A DNA stretch of 61,257 bases from an uncultured Eubacteriales bacterium (GTDB lineage Bacteria > Bacillota > Clostridia > Oscillospirales > CAG-272), in assembly GCA_949747515.1 (NCBI GenBank), contig CATKFO010000060.1, forward strand, positions 1-61,257, read 5' to 3'. The notes beneath the pieces were generated by a model that saw nothing but the letters and a program-made list of their open reading frames with translations, searched no databases and was not told where the DNA came from. Positions 25,571 to 34,295 of the stretch are shown one piece after another. Each line of letters opens with the position of its first letter. The first letter of the stretch is position 1. The translations under genes were made by a program, and so were the position numbers.

Positions 25571-26146
25571 ATGGAGAACAAGGTACTTGTAGAAACCTCC
25601 GCGCGTCACGTTCATCTCAGCGAAAAGGATATTGAAATTCTCTTTGGAAAGGGCGCGGAACTTCACGAAAAAAAAGCGCTCTCTCAGCCGGGACAGTTCG
25701 CCTGCGAGGAAAGAGTAACGCTGGTAGGTCCTAAAAAATCTATTCCGGGAGTTATTATCTTGGGTCCCGCGCGCCCCGCGACTCAGGTAGAAGTCTCTCT
25801 CACCGACGCACGTACCTTAGGAGTGTCAGCTCCAGTTCGCGAGTCCGGAGACATCGAAGGCAGCGGAGCCTGCAAAATCGTCGGCCCCGCGGGCGAAGTT
25901 GAAATCGAATGCGGAGTTATAGCCGCAAAGCGACATATTCATTTCACCCCGGAGGACGCGGAAAAATTTGGAGTATCCGATAAAGAAATTGTGTCAGTGA
26001 AAATTGACTCGGACGGCAGAAGCGCTGTGTTCGGCGACGTGGTCGTAAGAGTCAGCCCAAAATTCGCCGCGGCAATGCATATTGATACGGACGAAGCGAA
26101 CGCCGCCTGCGCTTTCGGACAATGTTACGGTGAAATTGTAAAATAA
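25571..26146 (+). CDS. pduL: Phosphate propanoyltransferase PduL
   Basis: The 191-residue enzyme interconverts acyl-CoA and acyl-phosphate. The two beta-barrel halves of the family each carry zinc-binding histidines: ETSARHVHLSEKDIE near residues 8-22 and IAAKRHIHFTPEDAEKFGV near 119-137. It lacks the N-terminal encapsulation peptide of microcompartment-associated PduL and stands alone, so it more likely serves as the cell's phosphotransacetylase, partner of an acetate kinase elsewhere, than in propanediol use. AAAGGA precedes the ATG. Confidence 0.95.
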   Translation: MENKVLVETSARHVHLSEKDIEILFGKGAELHEKKALSQPGQFACEERVTLVGPKKSIPGVIILGPARPATQVEVSLTDARTLGVSAPVRESGDIEGSGACKIVGPAGEVEIECGVIAAKRHIHFTPEDAEKFGVSDKEIVSVKIDSDGRSAVFGDVVVRVSPKFAAAMHIDTDEANAACAFGQCYGEIVK

Positions 26147-26691
26147 GTTTTTAATAGATAAAAAACTTACTCAAAAAAACGAACTATATTTATGCCTATG
26201 ATCTGAACTCAATAAAATTTGTTTTTCGAAGAACTTCCGCTACTTGATTACAAATACGAAAGCAATACGCTTGAAATGGAGTTCGCTTCATAAATTTATA
26301 TATGAGTTTGTTCAATGCGGCGGCCGCTCGGATGGCGTAAGGCTTTAGCAGACGGATTTTTCGTAATCTTCTAAAGTATTAAAACAACGCAACTGTTAAT
26401 TTTTCATATTACTCAACCGAGATCAGCGACGCGCTCTCCGCATAACGTCTCGCTCCTGTTTCATACGGCTGCAGCAAAAGTTACGCCGCAGATCGGCGTG
26501 AGCTCTTTATTTTGAAAAGCGTAAGTATATCCGTAGGAAATCTTTTTTTAGCTCCGACGGAGCGGAAATCGTCAAATTTGAAATTTAGCTTAACCGCGCG
26601 AAATTTCTCGCGGAAAACTTGCCGACAAAACGTTTTTTGGTTAAGCTTAAAAAGCTTTTAATTAACGATTATAATTACGCGTTAAAAGTCG
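26147..26691. other. Intergenic region with nested hairpins
   Basis: No gene is supported in 545 nt. TTAGCTTAACC (about 26585-26595) pairs with GGTTAAGCTTAA (26639-26650) and encloses CCGCG-CGAAATTTCT-CGCGG (about 26594-26613), so a two-part RNA fold or the remnant of an inverted-repeat element is possible. Codon-like structure is absent on both strands. Confidence 0.4.
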
Positions 26692-26736
26692 AAAAACCTC
26701 GCTCGGATAGCTTAGGCCGTCCTGCGCGAGGTTTTT
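26692..26736. terminator. Bidirectional intrinsic terminator
   Basis: An 11-bp perfect stem, AAAAACCTCGC (26692-26702) and GCGAGGTTTTT (26726-26736), lies 24 nt past the stop of the acyltransferase-like gene on the minus strand, and gives T-tracts in both directions. Confidence 0.85.
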
Positions 26737-26759
26737 ATATATTTATTTAATTTAACTAT

Positions 26760-27641
26760 TTAGTCTATATCCGCTACTACGACTACGGGCTCGTCGAGAC
26801 GATCTGGACACCGCATATACCAGTTAAGCTTTTTTATGGCGCTTGAATAATAATGACCGTCGCATATACGCTCGTCAAGCACAAACTTCAGATCGATATA
26901 TTTCTTTTTCCGAACGGTTCCGTCGTCCTCAAGTACATTTTCCGAACGCTTAGCTCCATACGAGCAAAAAATCGGCACGTTTCCAAAATTATATAGGTGA
27001 TGATATATCGGAGGTATCCCGAGAGAGCCCATGGACGTTATGAAAAACGAACCGTGAAACGGACTTACCTTCAGTAAAAAACGAGGAAGAAGACCGAAAT
27101 AATCGAGCAAGTTCAAAATCCATACCGTAAATTTAAGCATAATTCCAGGAATATGCTTAAGGGCCCGCGCCGTGCCGTCAAAGTCGCTTTGATCTCCAAG
27201 CCGCTTATTTTCCTCAATTAGCGCGTCCATTTTTGAATATACCTGTTCCGGCGAGTCGTCAGGTTCAAATATGCATTTGATAACCGTTTCCTGAGAGTTG
27301 AGCGTCATTTCTTTTTTTATAGTCATCATTACTTCAATATCGTTACGCGCGAAAACATGCTGACCGGAAATAAATCTGTTTATCCCGGGACGCTGCGCCA
27401 CTGTTTTAACGTAAGCCGCCAATAAAACGTGCAATATACCGAAACCTTTGAGTCCGGAGCCACGTTTTTTCTTTATATATTTGTCCACCTCGCTAGTCTC
27501 AACAGGAATAGTAATAAAATTACACGCGTCGTTTCGTTTCGCCATAATAAACGCGGAGACAACGTTCGACGGATCCAAACTTCTAATTCGCCTTCCGTCC
27601 TTGCGATCGCCAAAGCGACGTCTTTTTTTCTTCTCTCTCAT
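26760..27641 (-). CDS. 2-oxoacid dehydrogenase E2 / CAT-like acyltransferase domain protein
   Basis: The protein of about 293 residues looks like a free-standing E2 catalytic domain with the chloramphenicol acetyltransferase fold, without lipoyl or E1/E3-binding domains. It opens with a strongly basic tail (REKKKRRRFGDRKDGRR). The C-terminal signature position that is DHRxxDG in E2 and HHAVCDG in CAT reads VLDERICDGHY, so the catalytic histidine is replaced by glutamate while the aspartate remains. Activity is therefore uncertain. A segment FTVWILNLLDYFGLLPRFLL is hydrophobic and may contact the membrane or an acyl chain. The ATG at 27641 or a GTG three codons upstream (27650) could start it. 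Confidence 0.75.
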   Translation of the reverse strand: MREKKKRRRFGDRKDGRRIRSLDPSNVVSAFIMAKRNDACNFITIPVETSEVDKYIKKKRGSGLKGFGILHVLLAAYVKTVAQRPGINRFISGQHVFARNDIEVMMTIKKEMTLNSQETVIKCIFEPDDSPEQVYSKMDALIEENKRLGDQSDFDGTARALKHIPGIMLKFTVWILNLLDYFGLLPRFLLKVSPFHGSFFITSMGSLGIPPIYHHLYNFGNVPIFCSYGAKRSENVLEDDGTVRKKKYIDLKFVLDERICDGHYYSSAIKKLNWYMRCPDRLDEPVVVVADID

Positions 27642-27886
27642 AATTTGCACCCATGCCTTTACATAATATGGTTTTCAATTTATCCTTAATTTTGAAAAAG
27701 CAACTTATTATCTGCGATTTGATATATGGAAAAACAGTCTGAACAAATTTCACATAACGAACGCTCCCGTTATCTGTGATTAAATTATATTATAATTTCG
27801 ACAAAAAATCAAGTTTTTCTTAACGCCTGGTTAAGGAAAAAATATTGTAATTTGTTTTTCGGCAAAAAGTCATAATCCATTTTCGC

Positions 27887-27915
27887 TTGACATAATATGT
27901 CGCGTTATATATAAT
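27887..27915 (+). promoter_or_regulatory. Consensus promoter of the M4 peptidase-vWA gene
   Basis: TTGACA (27887-27892) and TATAAT (27910-27915) are 17 nt apart, ideal for sigma-A. A leader of about 27 nt with AAGGAGA leads to the ATG at 27949. Confidence 0.85.
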
Positions 27916-27948
27916 CTATATAAGACATTATAAATAAGGAGAACCTGT

Positions 27949-30900
27949 ATGAAAAAAAATAACGTCTCGGACGAACAGGTTAACAAAAAAGTAAGAACCG
28001 GCCCTAAGTTTTTAACATTTATTCTGATCGTCTCAATACTCGCGGGGCTTGCGGTCGACTGTTTCTGCGCTTACGATCTTCTCGGCGGAAAAATATCTTC
28101 GTCAAAAGCCGAAACAGCTGTTGAAGAAGCTCCGCTCACCGATGAAGAACTTGAAGCAAAGTCTGAACGAGAAGCTGAAAGCAATGAAAACGAAGAACGA
28201 ATAAAAAAAGGCTATTTTCGTTTCGACCCTGCTCTTCTTGGAGACGTAGCGAATTCCAAAATTTCAGACCGATATTCGGCTATGGACTTTCTGAACGAAA
28301 TACTGCCTTATCTCGGCGTTTCCAGCTCCGAGGACGAATATATGTTTGTCGAAAGCAAGGAACACAACGATTACAATTATTACTCGTTCTCTCAAAAACA
28401 TAACGGAGTAGAAGTTTACGGCGGAGGCGTTACGGTACAAACCGATTTAGAAGGAAACGTAGTTGACGTAACGGGAGAATACGTTCCTTTAAGCGGAACG
28501 GACGTCGAGGTTTCGCTCAGCGGAGATCGCGTCGACAAAGCCGTTAAAAAATACGTTGAGGAAAACTATCCTGCGATCAAAGACGATTACAGATCATCGA
28601 ACCGAGGAGTAAAAATATTCGTTATCGACGGCGAAACTATCGTCGGATATCACATAGATATATACGTTAACAGCAACGTTTATATTACTCTGGTTATAGA
28701 TGGTAAGACCGGAAACATAGCGGGACAAAATTTCCCGTTATGCAGCGAAATGATACGGCTTGACAGCGACGACGACGAATCAGAATACAAAAAACCGGAC
28801 GGACAGGACGATAAACGGGAGCTGGACGTATACAGGCGTTCCGGCGACGCGTATCTGCTCGACGATACGGAAAGAAAAATACGGATAATCCTTAACGAAA
28901 GGACGCATACCGACTATACGGCCGGCGATATGTCTGGAGCGTCCGCGCACCGTTGGAATCCTAATGAAGAAGAGCCCGATCCGAGCGCTGTCGACGCTCT
29001 CGCCAATCTTCAAAAAGTATACGATTTCTACTACGATACGTTCAATTATTCCGGAATACGAAACGACGAGAGCTTTACTCTTCCCGTTTACGTAGGAGTA
29101 TCTACTTTTCTTGGAAACAATCTGATCGACAACGCGGCTATGTTTTCAAATAATTACATAGCCGTAGGAGTCAGAAGCGGTTCGAATCACGAATATTCGG
29201 CGGAGCTCGACGTAATGGCCCACGAGTATACTCACGGAGCTGTATATAGCCAATGCGGACTTATAAGAAATCTGATTACCGATTCAAACCCGCAGAAAAC
29301 CGCGCAATTCGGTATAAACGAAGGACTTGCGGACATTTTCGGAGAGTTAGTCGACGATTACGCCTCGGACGGAACTCTCGACGGAAGCTGCGACTGGAAA
29401 AGCTCAGTCAGAGATATGGCGTCCCCGGACATGGACGATTACGGAAAATTCAAGGAGTCAAAAACCGACTGCCACGAAAGCGCAAGCCTTATAACTCATC
29501 CGTTTTATCTTATGGCTAACGACGGCGACCGCGCTATAGACGAGTCTATTCTCGCCGAACTGTACTTTAATATACTGCCCAATCTCAGCGAAAAAACAAA
29601 TTTCGTTTCATTCAGGAACACATTCGAAAAAAACGCGGCTAAGCTTGCGGCGAACAACTATTCAGACTCCTCAAAGAAAAGCGGTTCTTCTCTGTCCGAC
29701 GCCCAGCTTGAAACAGTAATCGATTCTTTCGACCGGACGGGTATTCCGGCGGACTTTGATAAGAGAGTCGTTTCCGGAGGAGTTCTGAAGGTATTTGGAA
29801 AAAACAATAAAATATACGACAATTATAACGTCAAGCTTCGCAAACTTCAAGATCTCTCGTCTGTAGTTCTCGACGAAGACGTGCGAGAGACGTCCTACGC
29901 GATTCCTTCCTCCGTGCCGAACGGAATTTACTCGGTTCTGCTCACCGACCTTGCGGATGAAACTCTTACCGAAACTTTTACTCTTGTGATAAACGACAAT
30001 GCGAAAAATCAAAAGGTGGATAAATATCCCGGAACAGTTAAGGCTTTCACAGACTTCGGTACGGTTCCGCGCGACGTAGTTCTGGTGCTCGACGTATCCG
30101 GCAGTATGGACGGCGCGCCGATCGGCCATACTCGCGCTTCCGCAGCTAAGTTTATAGATACCGTGCTTTTTGCAAGCCCTTCTACAAGGATCAGCATAGT
30201 TACATATTCAAGCGGAGCTGAAACCGTCGTCGAAGCCTCGAACAAACTTATACCTCTGACCGGAGCAGCCATGAAAATCAGCGCGAACGGGAATACAAAT
30301 ATGTACGACGCGCTGGACGCCGCCGCGTCTATCCTGGATAAGTCTAATACTGAGAAAAAACTGATCGTTCTTATGAGCGACGGGGCTCCAAACGAAGGAA
30401 AAAATGAAAACGGAGATTTTGCAGCTCCGATAAAACAGCTTGCCGGAGAAATAAAGGACAAAGGCGTAATTATTTATACGCTCGGATTTTTCCATAACTT
30501 AGCCGGAGACGAGCTCGTAAGCTGTCAAAGCCTTATGTCGTCGGTCGCGTCTGCCGGGTACGATTATATTGTCGACAACGCGGGAGACGTGGATTTCGAC
30601 GTGGACGATCCGGAAAGCGATCTGTACAGAGCGTTCAACGACTTTGCGGAAATGATAAACGGAAAGAAATATATAAACATCCGCGTCGCGTGTCCCGTAG
30701 ACGTTACGGTAACGCACAATGGAGAAACGCTGAGTTCCGCCGAGGAAAACCTGAATACCAGAGCTTCATTCGGTTCTTTGACGTTTGAAGCCGAGACGGA
30801 AAGCGAGACCGACGGGGACGGAGAAGACCGCGTTAAAGTTCTAAGACTTGACGAAAGCTCGGACTACGAGATAAACATAGAAGGAACCGGAAGCGGCAAA

Positions 30901-31713
30901 ATGGATTACGTCATAAGTTATCCGGACGAAGAAGGAAAATATACCGACGTAAGAGAATTTAAAAAAATACCGATTACTAAGGACACCGTAATTTCCACTG
31001 GAACGCGTCTTTCCGGCGAGACGAAAATGAGCGTGGACGCGGACGGAGACGGAAAAGCAGATATGCGCTACATAGCCGTAAAGGGAAAAAGCGCAAAGCG
31101 TGAAAGTCATGGCGAAACATTCGCGCTTATCGCGATAATCACGATTACTTCGCTGCTCGTAGTATTTCTAATTATTAAAGCGGTCTTCCTCGTAAAAAGA
31201 ATTAGACGCGGAAACGAGTGCTTGGTTTGCGGATCCGCCATAGGAAAAGGAGAACAATTTTGTCCCAACTGCGGCGCTAAGACGAATGGCAAAGCGTTGT
31301 ATCTGGACGGAAAGGACGAGATCAAACGCCAATCCAAAGGAGTAATTATAGCGAAACTGGTCGTAACCGCGCTGTCCATAGGACTCTCCGCAGCCGTACT
31401 CCTTACATATAATTCCACAGCCTCAGAGGTTTACAGGAATATTAAAGAGGCGAGATATGAACGCGCCGGACAAATATACGGAGACAAAGTCGCAGATTCA
31501 GGATTGTCGAGCGCATACCTCGGCGTAATTACGCAAAATTATGTCAACCGCGCGGAAGACGCTTACAGGGACGGAGAGCTTTCAGAAAAAGATTACGCGG
31601 AGCTTTTAAACTGCGTTAAAAACTTTGACCTTAAAGAAGTATCCGAAAAATCAGCCGACCGCCTTGAAGAGCTGAGCGGATACGAATCTAACGTGGAGAC
31701 GTCTGAGAATTAA
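27949..31713 (+). CDS. Membrane-anchored M4 metallopeptidase fused to a vWA domain and a zinc ribbon
   Basis: The 1254-residue protein has an N-terminal membrane helix (about 23-45), an acidic linker, and a propeptide-like FTP/PepSY region (about 95-275). A thermolysin-type M4 domain follows, with HEYTH at 425-429 and the third zinc ligand Glu 458 in NEGLADIFGELVDDY. A vWA domain begins at Asp 715 (VLVLDVSGSMDG), with the further metal-site parts NTNMYDAL and LMSDGAPN. After a beta-rich stretch come a second helix (about 1057-1083), a CxxC-CxxC zinc ribbon (Cys 1091, 1094 and about 1111, 1114), a third helix (about 1130-1155) and a charged tail. The peptidase and vWA parts should be outside the cell, the zinc ribbon inside. 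Catalytic residues are intact. Confidence 0.9.
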   Translation: MKKNNVSDEQVNKKVRTGPKFLTFILIVSILAGLAVDCFCAYDLLGGKISSSKAETAVEEAPLTDEELEAKSEREAESNENEERIKKGYFRFDPALLGDVANSKISDRYSAMDFLNEILPYLGVSSSEDEYMFVESKEHNDYNYYSFSQKHNGVEVYGGGVTVQTDLEGNVVDVTGEYVPLSGTDVEVSLSGDRVDKAVKKYVEENYPAIKDDYRSSNRGVKIFVIDGETIVGYHIDIYVNSNVYITLVIDGKTGNIAGQNFPLCSEMIRLDSDDDESEYKKPDGQDDKRELDVYRRSGDAYLLDDTERKIRIILNERTHTDYTAGDMSGASAHRWNPNEEEPDPSAVDALANLQKVYDFYYDTFNYSGIRNDESFTLPVYVGVSTFLGNNLIDNAAMFSNNYIAVGVRSGSNHEYSAELDVMAHEYTHGAVYSQCGLIRNLITDSNPQKTAQFGINEGLADIFGELVDDYASDGTLDGSCDWKSSVRDMASPDMDDYGKFKESKTDCHESASLITHPFYLMANDGDRAIDESILAELYFNILPNLSEKTNFVSFRNTFEKNAAKLAANNYSDSSKKSGSSLSDAQLETVIDSFDRTGIPADFDKRVVSGGVLKVFGKNNKIYDNYNVKLRKLQDLSSVVLDEDVRETSYAIPSSVPNGIYSVLLTDLADETLTETFTLVINDNAKNQKVDKYPGTVKAFTDFGTVPRDVVLVLDVSGSMDGAPIGHTRASAAKFIDTVLFASPSTRISIVTYSSGAETVVEASNKLIPLTGAAMKISANGNTNMYDALDAAASILDKSNTEKKLIVLMSDGAPNEGKNENGDFAAPIKQLAGEIKDKGVIIYTLGFFHNLAGDELVSCQSLMSSVASAGYDYIVDNAGDVDFDVDDPESDLYRAFNDFAEMINGKKYINIRVACPVDVTVTHNGETLSSAEENLNTRASFGSLTFEAETESETDGDGEDRVKVLRLDESSDYEINIEGTGSGKMDYVISYPDEEGKYTDVREFKKIPITKDTVISTGTRLSGETKMSVDADGDGKADMRYIAVKGKSAKRESHGETFALIAIITITSLLVVFLIIKAVFLVKRIRRGNECLVCGSAIGKGEQFCPNCGAKTNGKALYLDGKDEIKRQSKGVIIAKLVVTALSIGLSAAVLLTYNSTASEVYRNIKEARYERAGQIYGDKVADSGLSSAYLGVITQNYVNRAEDAYRDGELSEKDYAELLNCVKNFDLKEVSEKSADRLEELSGYESNVETSEN

Positions 31714-31781
31714 ATATTAGGCGAAGCAAAAACACATTTATACGCGTAAAAAGCGCGCGATAATTTGTAATTGCGGGAAAG

Positions 31782-31822
31782 AGTGGAAGTTCAGCCCGGA
31801 GCTTCCGCTTTTCTTTTTGCTT
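31782..31822 (+). terminator. Terminator after the M4-vWA gene
   Basis: GTGGAAG (31783-31789) pairs with CTTCCGC (about 31802-31808) and is followed by TTTTCTTTTT. It lies about 70 nt past the stop codon. Confidence 0.65.
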
Positions 31823-32042
31823 TGATAAAGTTTTTTTAATAATCCGAAATATATGAATTATTAAATCACGATTATATTATATAAAAATTATGAGAAATAT
31901 ATTTAAAAACGCAATAAGTATTGCTATTCGCCGAAAAATCTGATAAAATATGACTGCAATAGAGCTAAAAGTAATAAAAACGAGTTAAAACCGCTAAAAA
32001 TATTATAAATACGAAATATAAAGAGCATATGAGATTACAATA
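31823..32042. other. AT-rich intergenic leader
   Basis: This stretch is over 75 percent A+T with no supported gene. It separates the M4-vWA gene from the long co-oriented accessory array, and could hold the promoter of that array; no clear consensus pair was found. Confidence 0.4.
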
Positions 32043-33356
32043 ATGATTTCTTTTAAATTTCTTTCTAAAAATCTTGCGGATGATTTTTTACCGATCCTTT
32101 TCAAAATACTTTATTCTAATATGAGCGTTATAGCTCCGGCGGGAAACAGCTACGATAGAGATTTTCGTCTATGGTACGATGGTGTTCGCCCGGCTCTAAA
32201 AAAAGATTCCCGACAGATTATTTTAATTTATGACGATTCAAAAATAATCGGATATTTCCAGTATTATGTCGACGAAACAACGTTTATGATGGAGGAGATT
32301 CAATTTGATAAAAAATATAGAGGAACAGGACTATTCCGACAGCTATACTCCTATTTATTTGAAATCATCCCTCAGAAAACGCTATATGTCGAGGCATACG
32401 CGCATAAGAAAAACAAAAAATCGCAAAGCATTTTAAAACGCCTTGGATTACATATTATCGGCGAAAACAACGCCGGCTCAAGCTACCTCTTTCGTGGAAA
32501 TTGCCGTCAGGTTCTGAGTAAATATAACTCTCGAGACAGCGCGATAAAAGAAATGACCGGACAAATTGTCAAAATTCTTTCCGACCTGGCGCCGTCCGTA
32601 TATCTCTACGGTTCGATTCCGCTTGGAGATTTTCGCTTTGGATGGAGCGACATTGATATTCTTGTATTGACGGACGGGCAAATTAAAGAAGAACAAGCCG
32701 CAAAGCTTGTAAATCTTCGTCAGATAATGCTTGAAAAAGATCCCGATAGTCCCGATAGTCCATATTACCGTTCGTTTGAAGGCGGCATGTTGACTTTGGA
32801 TGCGTTTATGTACGGAAAAGCAGACCGCGTCGTTTACTGGGGATCCGGAGGCGAAAGAATTACCGACAAGTATGCTCTTGACAGCTTCGGTATAAAGGAA
32901 CTTATCGAAAGCAGCGTTTTACTGTACGGCCAAGATGTTCGCAGCCGATTGAAGGCTCCGAACTTCAGCGATTTGTATGTCGATGTAAAACGTCATTACG
33001 AAACCATAAGAAAATACGCGCGGAAGACGGAACGCACGCTTCACTCGTTCGGCTGGATTCTGGACATCGCGCGATGCGTATACACCCTGCGCGCCGGAAA
33101 GATAATAGCCAAGACAGACGCTGCGGATTGGGCGCTGAACAACGATATATGCCCTGTTCCGGAAGCGCTCGAAATTGCCGCGAAGGTTCGAAGAACTCCT
33201 TTGATATATAAGTTTGAGAAGGAGTTGCTTGACTACGCGGAAACTCTTGCAGAGCCGATACAGCGCTTTGCCGACGTATTGGAAAAGGAATTGAAGGACA
33301 GGGCGAGCTATGATTGTACAGGAGAAAATAAGTATGGAATTCAGAAAAGTATTTGA
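32043..33356 (+). CDS. GNAT acetyltransferase fused to a nucleotidyltransferase
   Basis: Residues 1-155 form a GNAT domain, with FDKKYRGTGLFRQLYSYL as the acetyl-CoA loop and KNKKSQSILKRLGLHII near its end. Residues 170-290 form a pol-beta-type nucleotidyltransferase: Gly 190-Ser 191 in LYGSIPLGDF, the metal aspartates Asp 203 and Asp 205 in WSDIDILVL, and a third in LTLDAFMYG. The helical C-terminus (300-420) resembles the aminoglycoside adenylyltransferase tail. The protein thus joins two classical drug-modifying chemistries, acetylation and nucleotidylation, in one chain; aminoglycosides are the obvious candidate substrate but this is inference. The next gene starts inside its 3' end. Confidence 0.82.
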   Translation: MISFKFLSKNLADDFLPILFKILYSNMSVIAPAGNSYDRDFRLWYDGVRPALKKDSRQIILIYDDSKIIGYFQYYVDETTFMMEEIQFDKKYRGTGLFRQLYSYLFEIIPQKTLYVEAYAHKKNKKSQSILKRLGLHIIGENNAGSSYLFRGNCRQVLSKYNSRDSAIKEMTGQIVKILSDLAPSVYLYGSIPLGDFRFGWSDIDILVLTDGQIKEEQAAKLVNLRQIMLEKDPDSPDSPYYRSFEGGMLTLDAFMYGKADRVVYWGSGGERITDKYALDSFGIKELIESSVLLYGQDVRSRLKAPNFSDLYVDVKRHYETIRKYARKTERTLHSFGWILDIARCVYTLRAGKIIAKTDAADWALNNDICPVPEALEIAAKVRRTPLIYKFEKELLDYAETLAEPIQRFADVLEKELKDRASYDCTGENKYGIQKSI

Positions 33357-34110
33357 TACCATCCCAGAGCAGTTTGATAAGTATAGGCCTCGATACAGTA
33401 CGGCGCTATTTAAGGCTCTGATCGAATTTGCTGGAATCGGCCCCGAGAAAACTGTTTTGGAACTAGGACCGGGAACCGGACAAGCGACAGACCCCATACT
33501 GGGTACAGGCTGTGATTATCACGCAATTGAGCTCGGCGAACATCTGGCTGAAATGATGAATCGTAAATATGGGGGTTATCCCAATTTCCATATAGTGAAC
33601 GACGACTTCATCACACATGACTTTGGCGATCGAAAATTCGATATGATTTATTCCGCCGCAACAATTCAATGGATTCCCGAAGAGATTGCGTTCCCAAAGA
33701 CCTTTGATTTGTTGAAGCCCGGCGGAACATTGGCAATGATGTTTACAATTGGAGATTACAAAACTCCGAATGAGAATCTATACAATAAGATCCAGCAGGC
33801 GTATTCAAAGTATTTCAAACCGGAAACCGAATATAAACACGGATCGTTCAGGTACGAAAACGCGCCAAACTATGGATATATAGACTTCGAAAAACGCGAG
33901 TTTTATGGAAGGCGTGAGTTTACCGCAGACGAATATGTATCGCTGTGCGGAACTCATTGCGATCATATCGTTATTCCAGAGCCATATAAAAGCAAGTTAT
34001 TCAGCGGACTCAGAGACGCGGTATTAGAAGCAGGAAACAAAATTGTGTTTAACGATACTTTTATTTTGTTCTTGGCAAAAAAACCTATGTATAGTCAGGA
34101 AAGTAATTAA
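33334..34110 (+). CDS. Class I SAM-dependent methyltransferase
   Basis: I start it at the ATG at 33334 because AGGAG lies ten bases upstream; the frame extends eight codons further back. The 258-residue protein has the SAM-binding motif VLELGPGTGQATDPIL near residues 43-58, the acidic post-II position in YHAIELG, and FDMIYSAATIQWI as motif IV. The C-terminal half (GRREFTADEYVSLCGTHCDH) is typical of the methyltransferase 11 type that act on small molecules. The start overlaps the GNAT-nucleotidyltransferase gene by 23 nt, so they form an operon. Confidence 0.88.
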   Translation: MEFRKVFDTIPEQFDKYRPRYSTALFKALIEFAGIGPEKTVLELGPGTGQATDPILGTGCDYHAIELGEHLAEMMNRKYGGYPNFHIVNDDFITHDFGDRKFDMIYSAATIQWIPEEIAFPKTFDLLKPGGTLAMMFTIGDYKTPNENLYNKIQQAYSKYFKPETEYKHGSFRYENAPNYGYIDFEKREFYGRREFTADEYVSLCGTHCDHIVIPEPYKSKLFSGLRDAVLEAGNKIVFNDTFILFLAKKPMYSQESN

Positions 34111-34173
34111 ACCTTATTCTCTATCGCCATACTATGACGAACGTTTAATAAATTTAGGAATGAGAAGTTTGGA

Positions 34174-34248
34174 ATGTACAAATACGATATCGAATTGATA
34201 GATCTGACCGCGGTAATAATCAGCAGAATACAACTTGACGATTGTTGA
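34174..34248 (+). pseudogene. Possible remnant of a GyrI-like N-terminus
   Basis: A 24-codon frame encodes MYKYDIELIDLTAVIISRI before a TGA. This resembles the first strand of GyrI-like drug-binding domains, which appear three more times in this window. No further similarity follows, so it is at best a fragment in the 185-nt gap between two genes. Confidence 0.25.
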
Positions 34249-34295
34249 TGAATTAGACGAGAAACCAAACAACTTTTTGAAAGAGGTAAGATAGT

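Noticed and set aside
25571..26146. Bacterial microcompartment locus around pduL
   Set aside because: No shell proteins or diol/ethanolamine enzymes are nearby and the encapsulation peptide is missing.
32739..32760. Short tandem repeat CCCGATAGT x2
   Set aside because: Only two copies, in frame (PDSPDS) in a linker; no sign of a variable repeat array.
33310..33333. Upstream start for the methyltransferase
   Set aside because: AGGAG sits correctly before the ATG at 33334, not before 33310.
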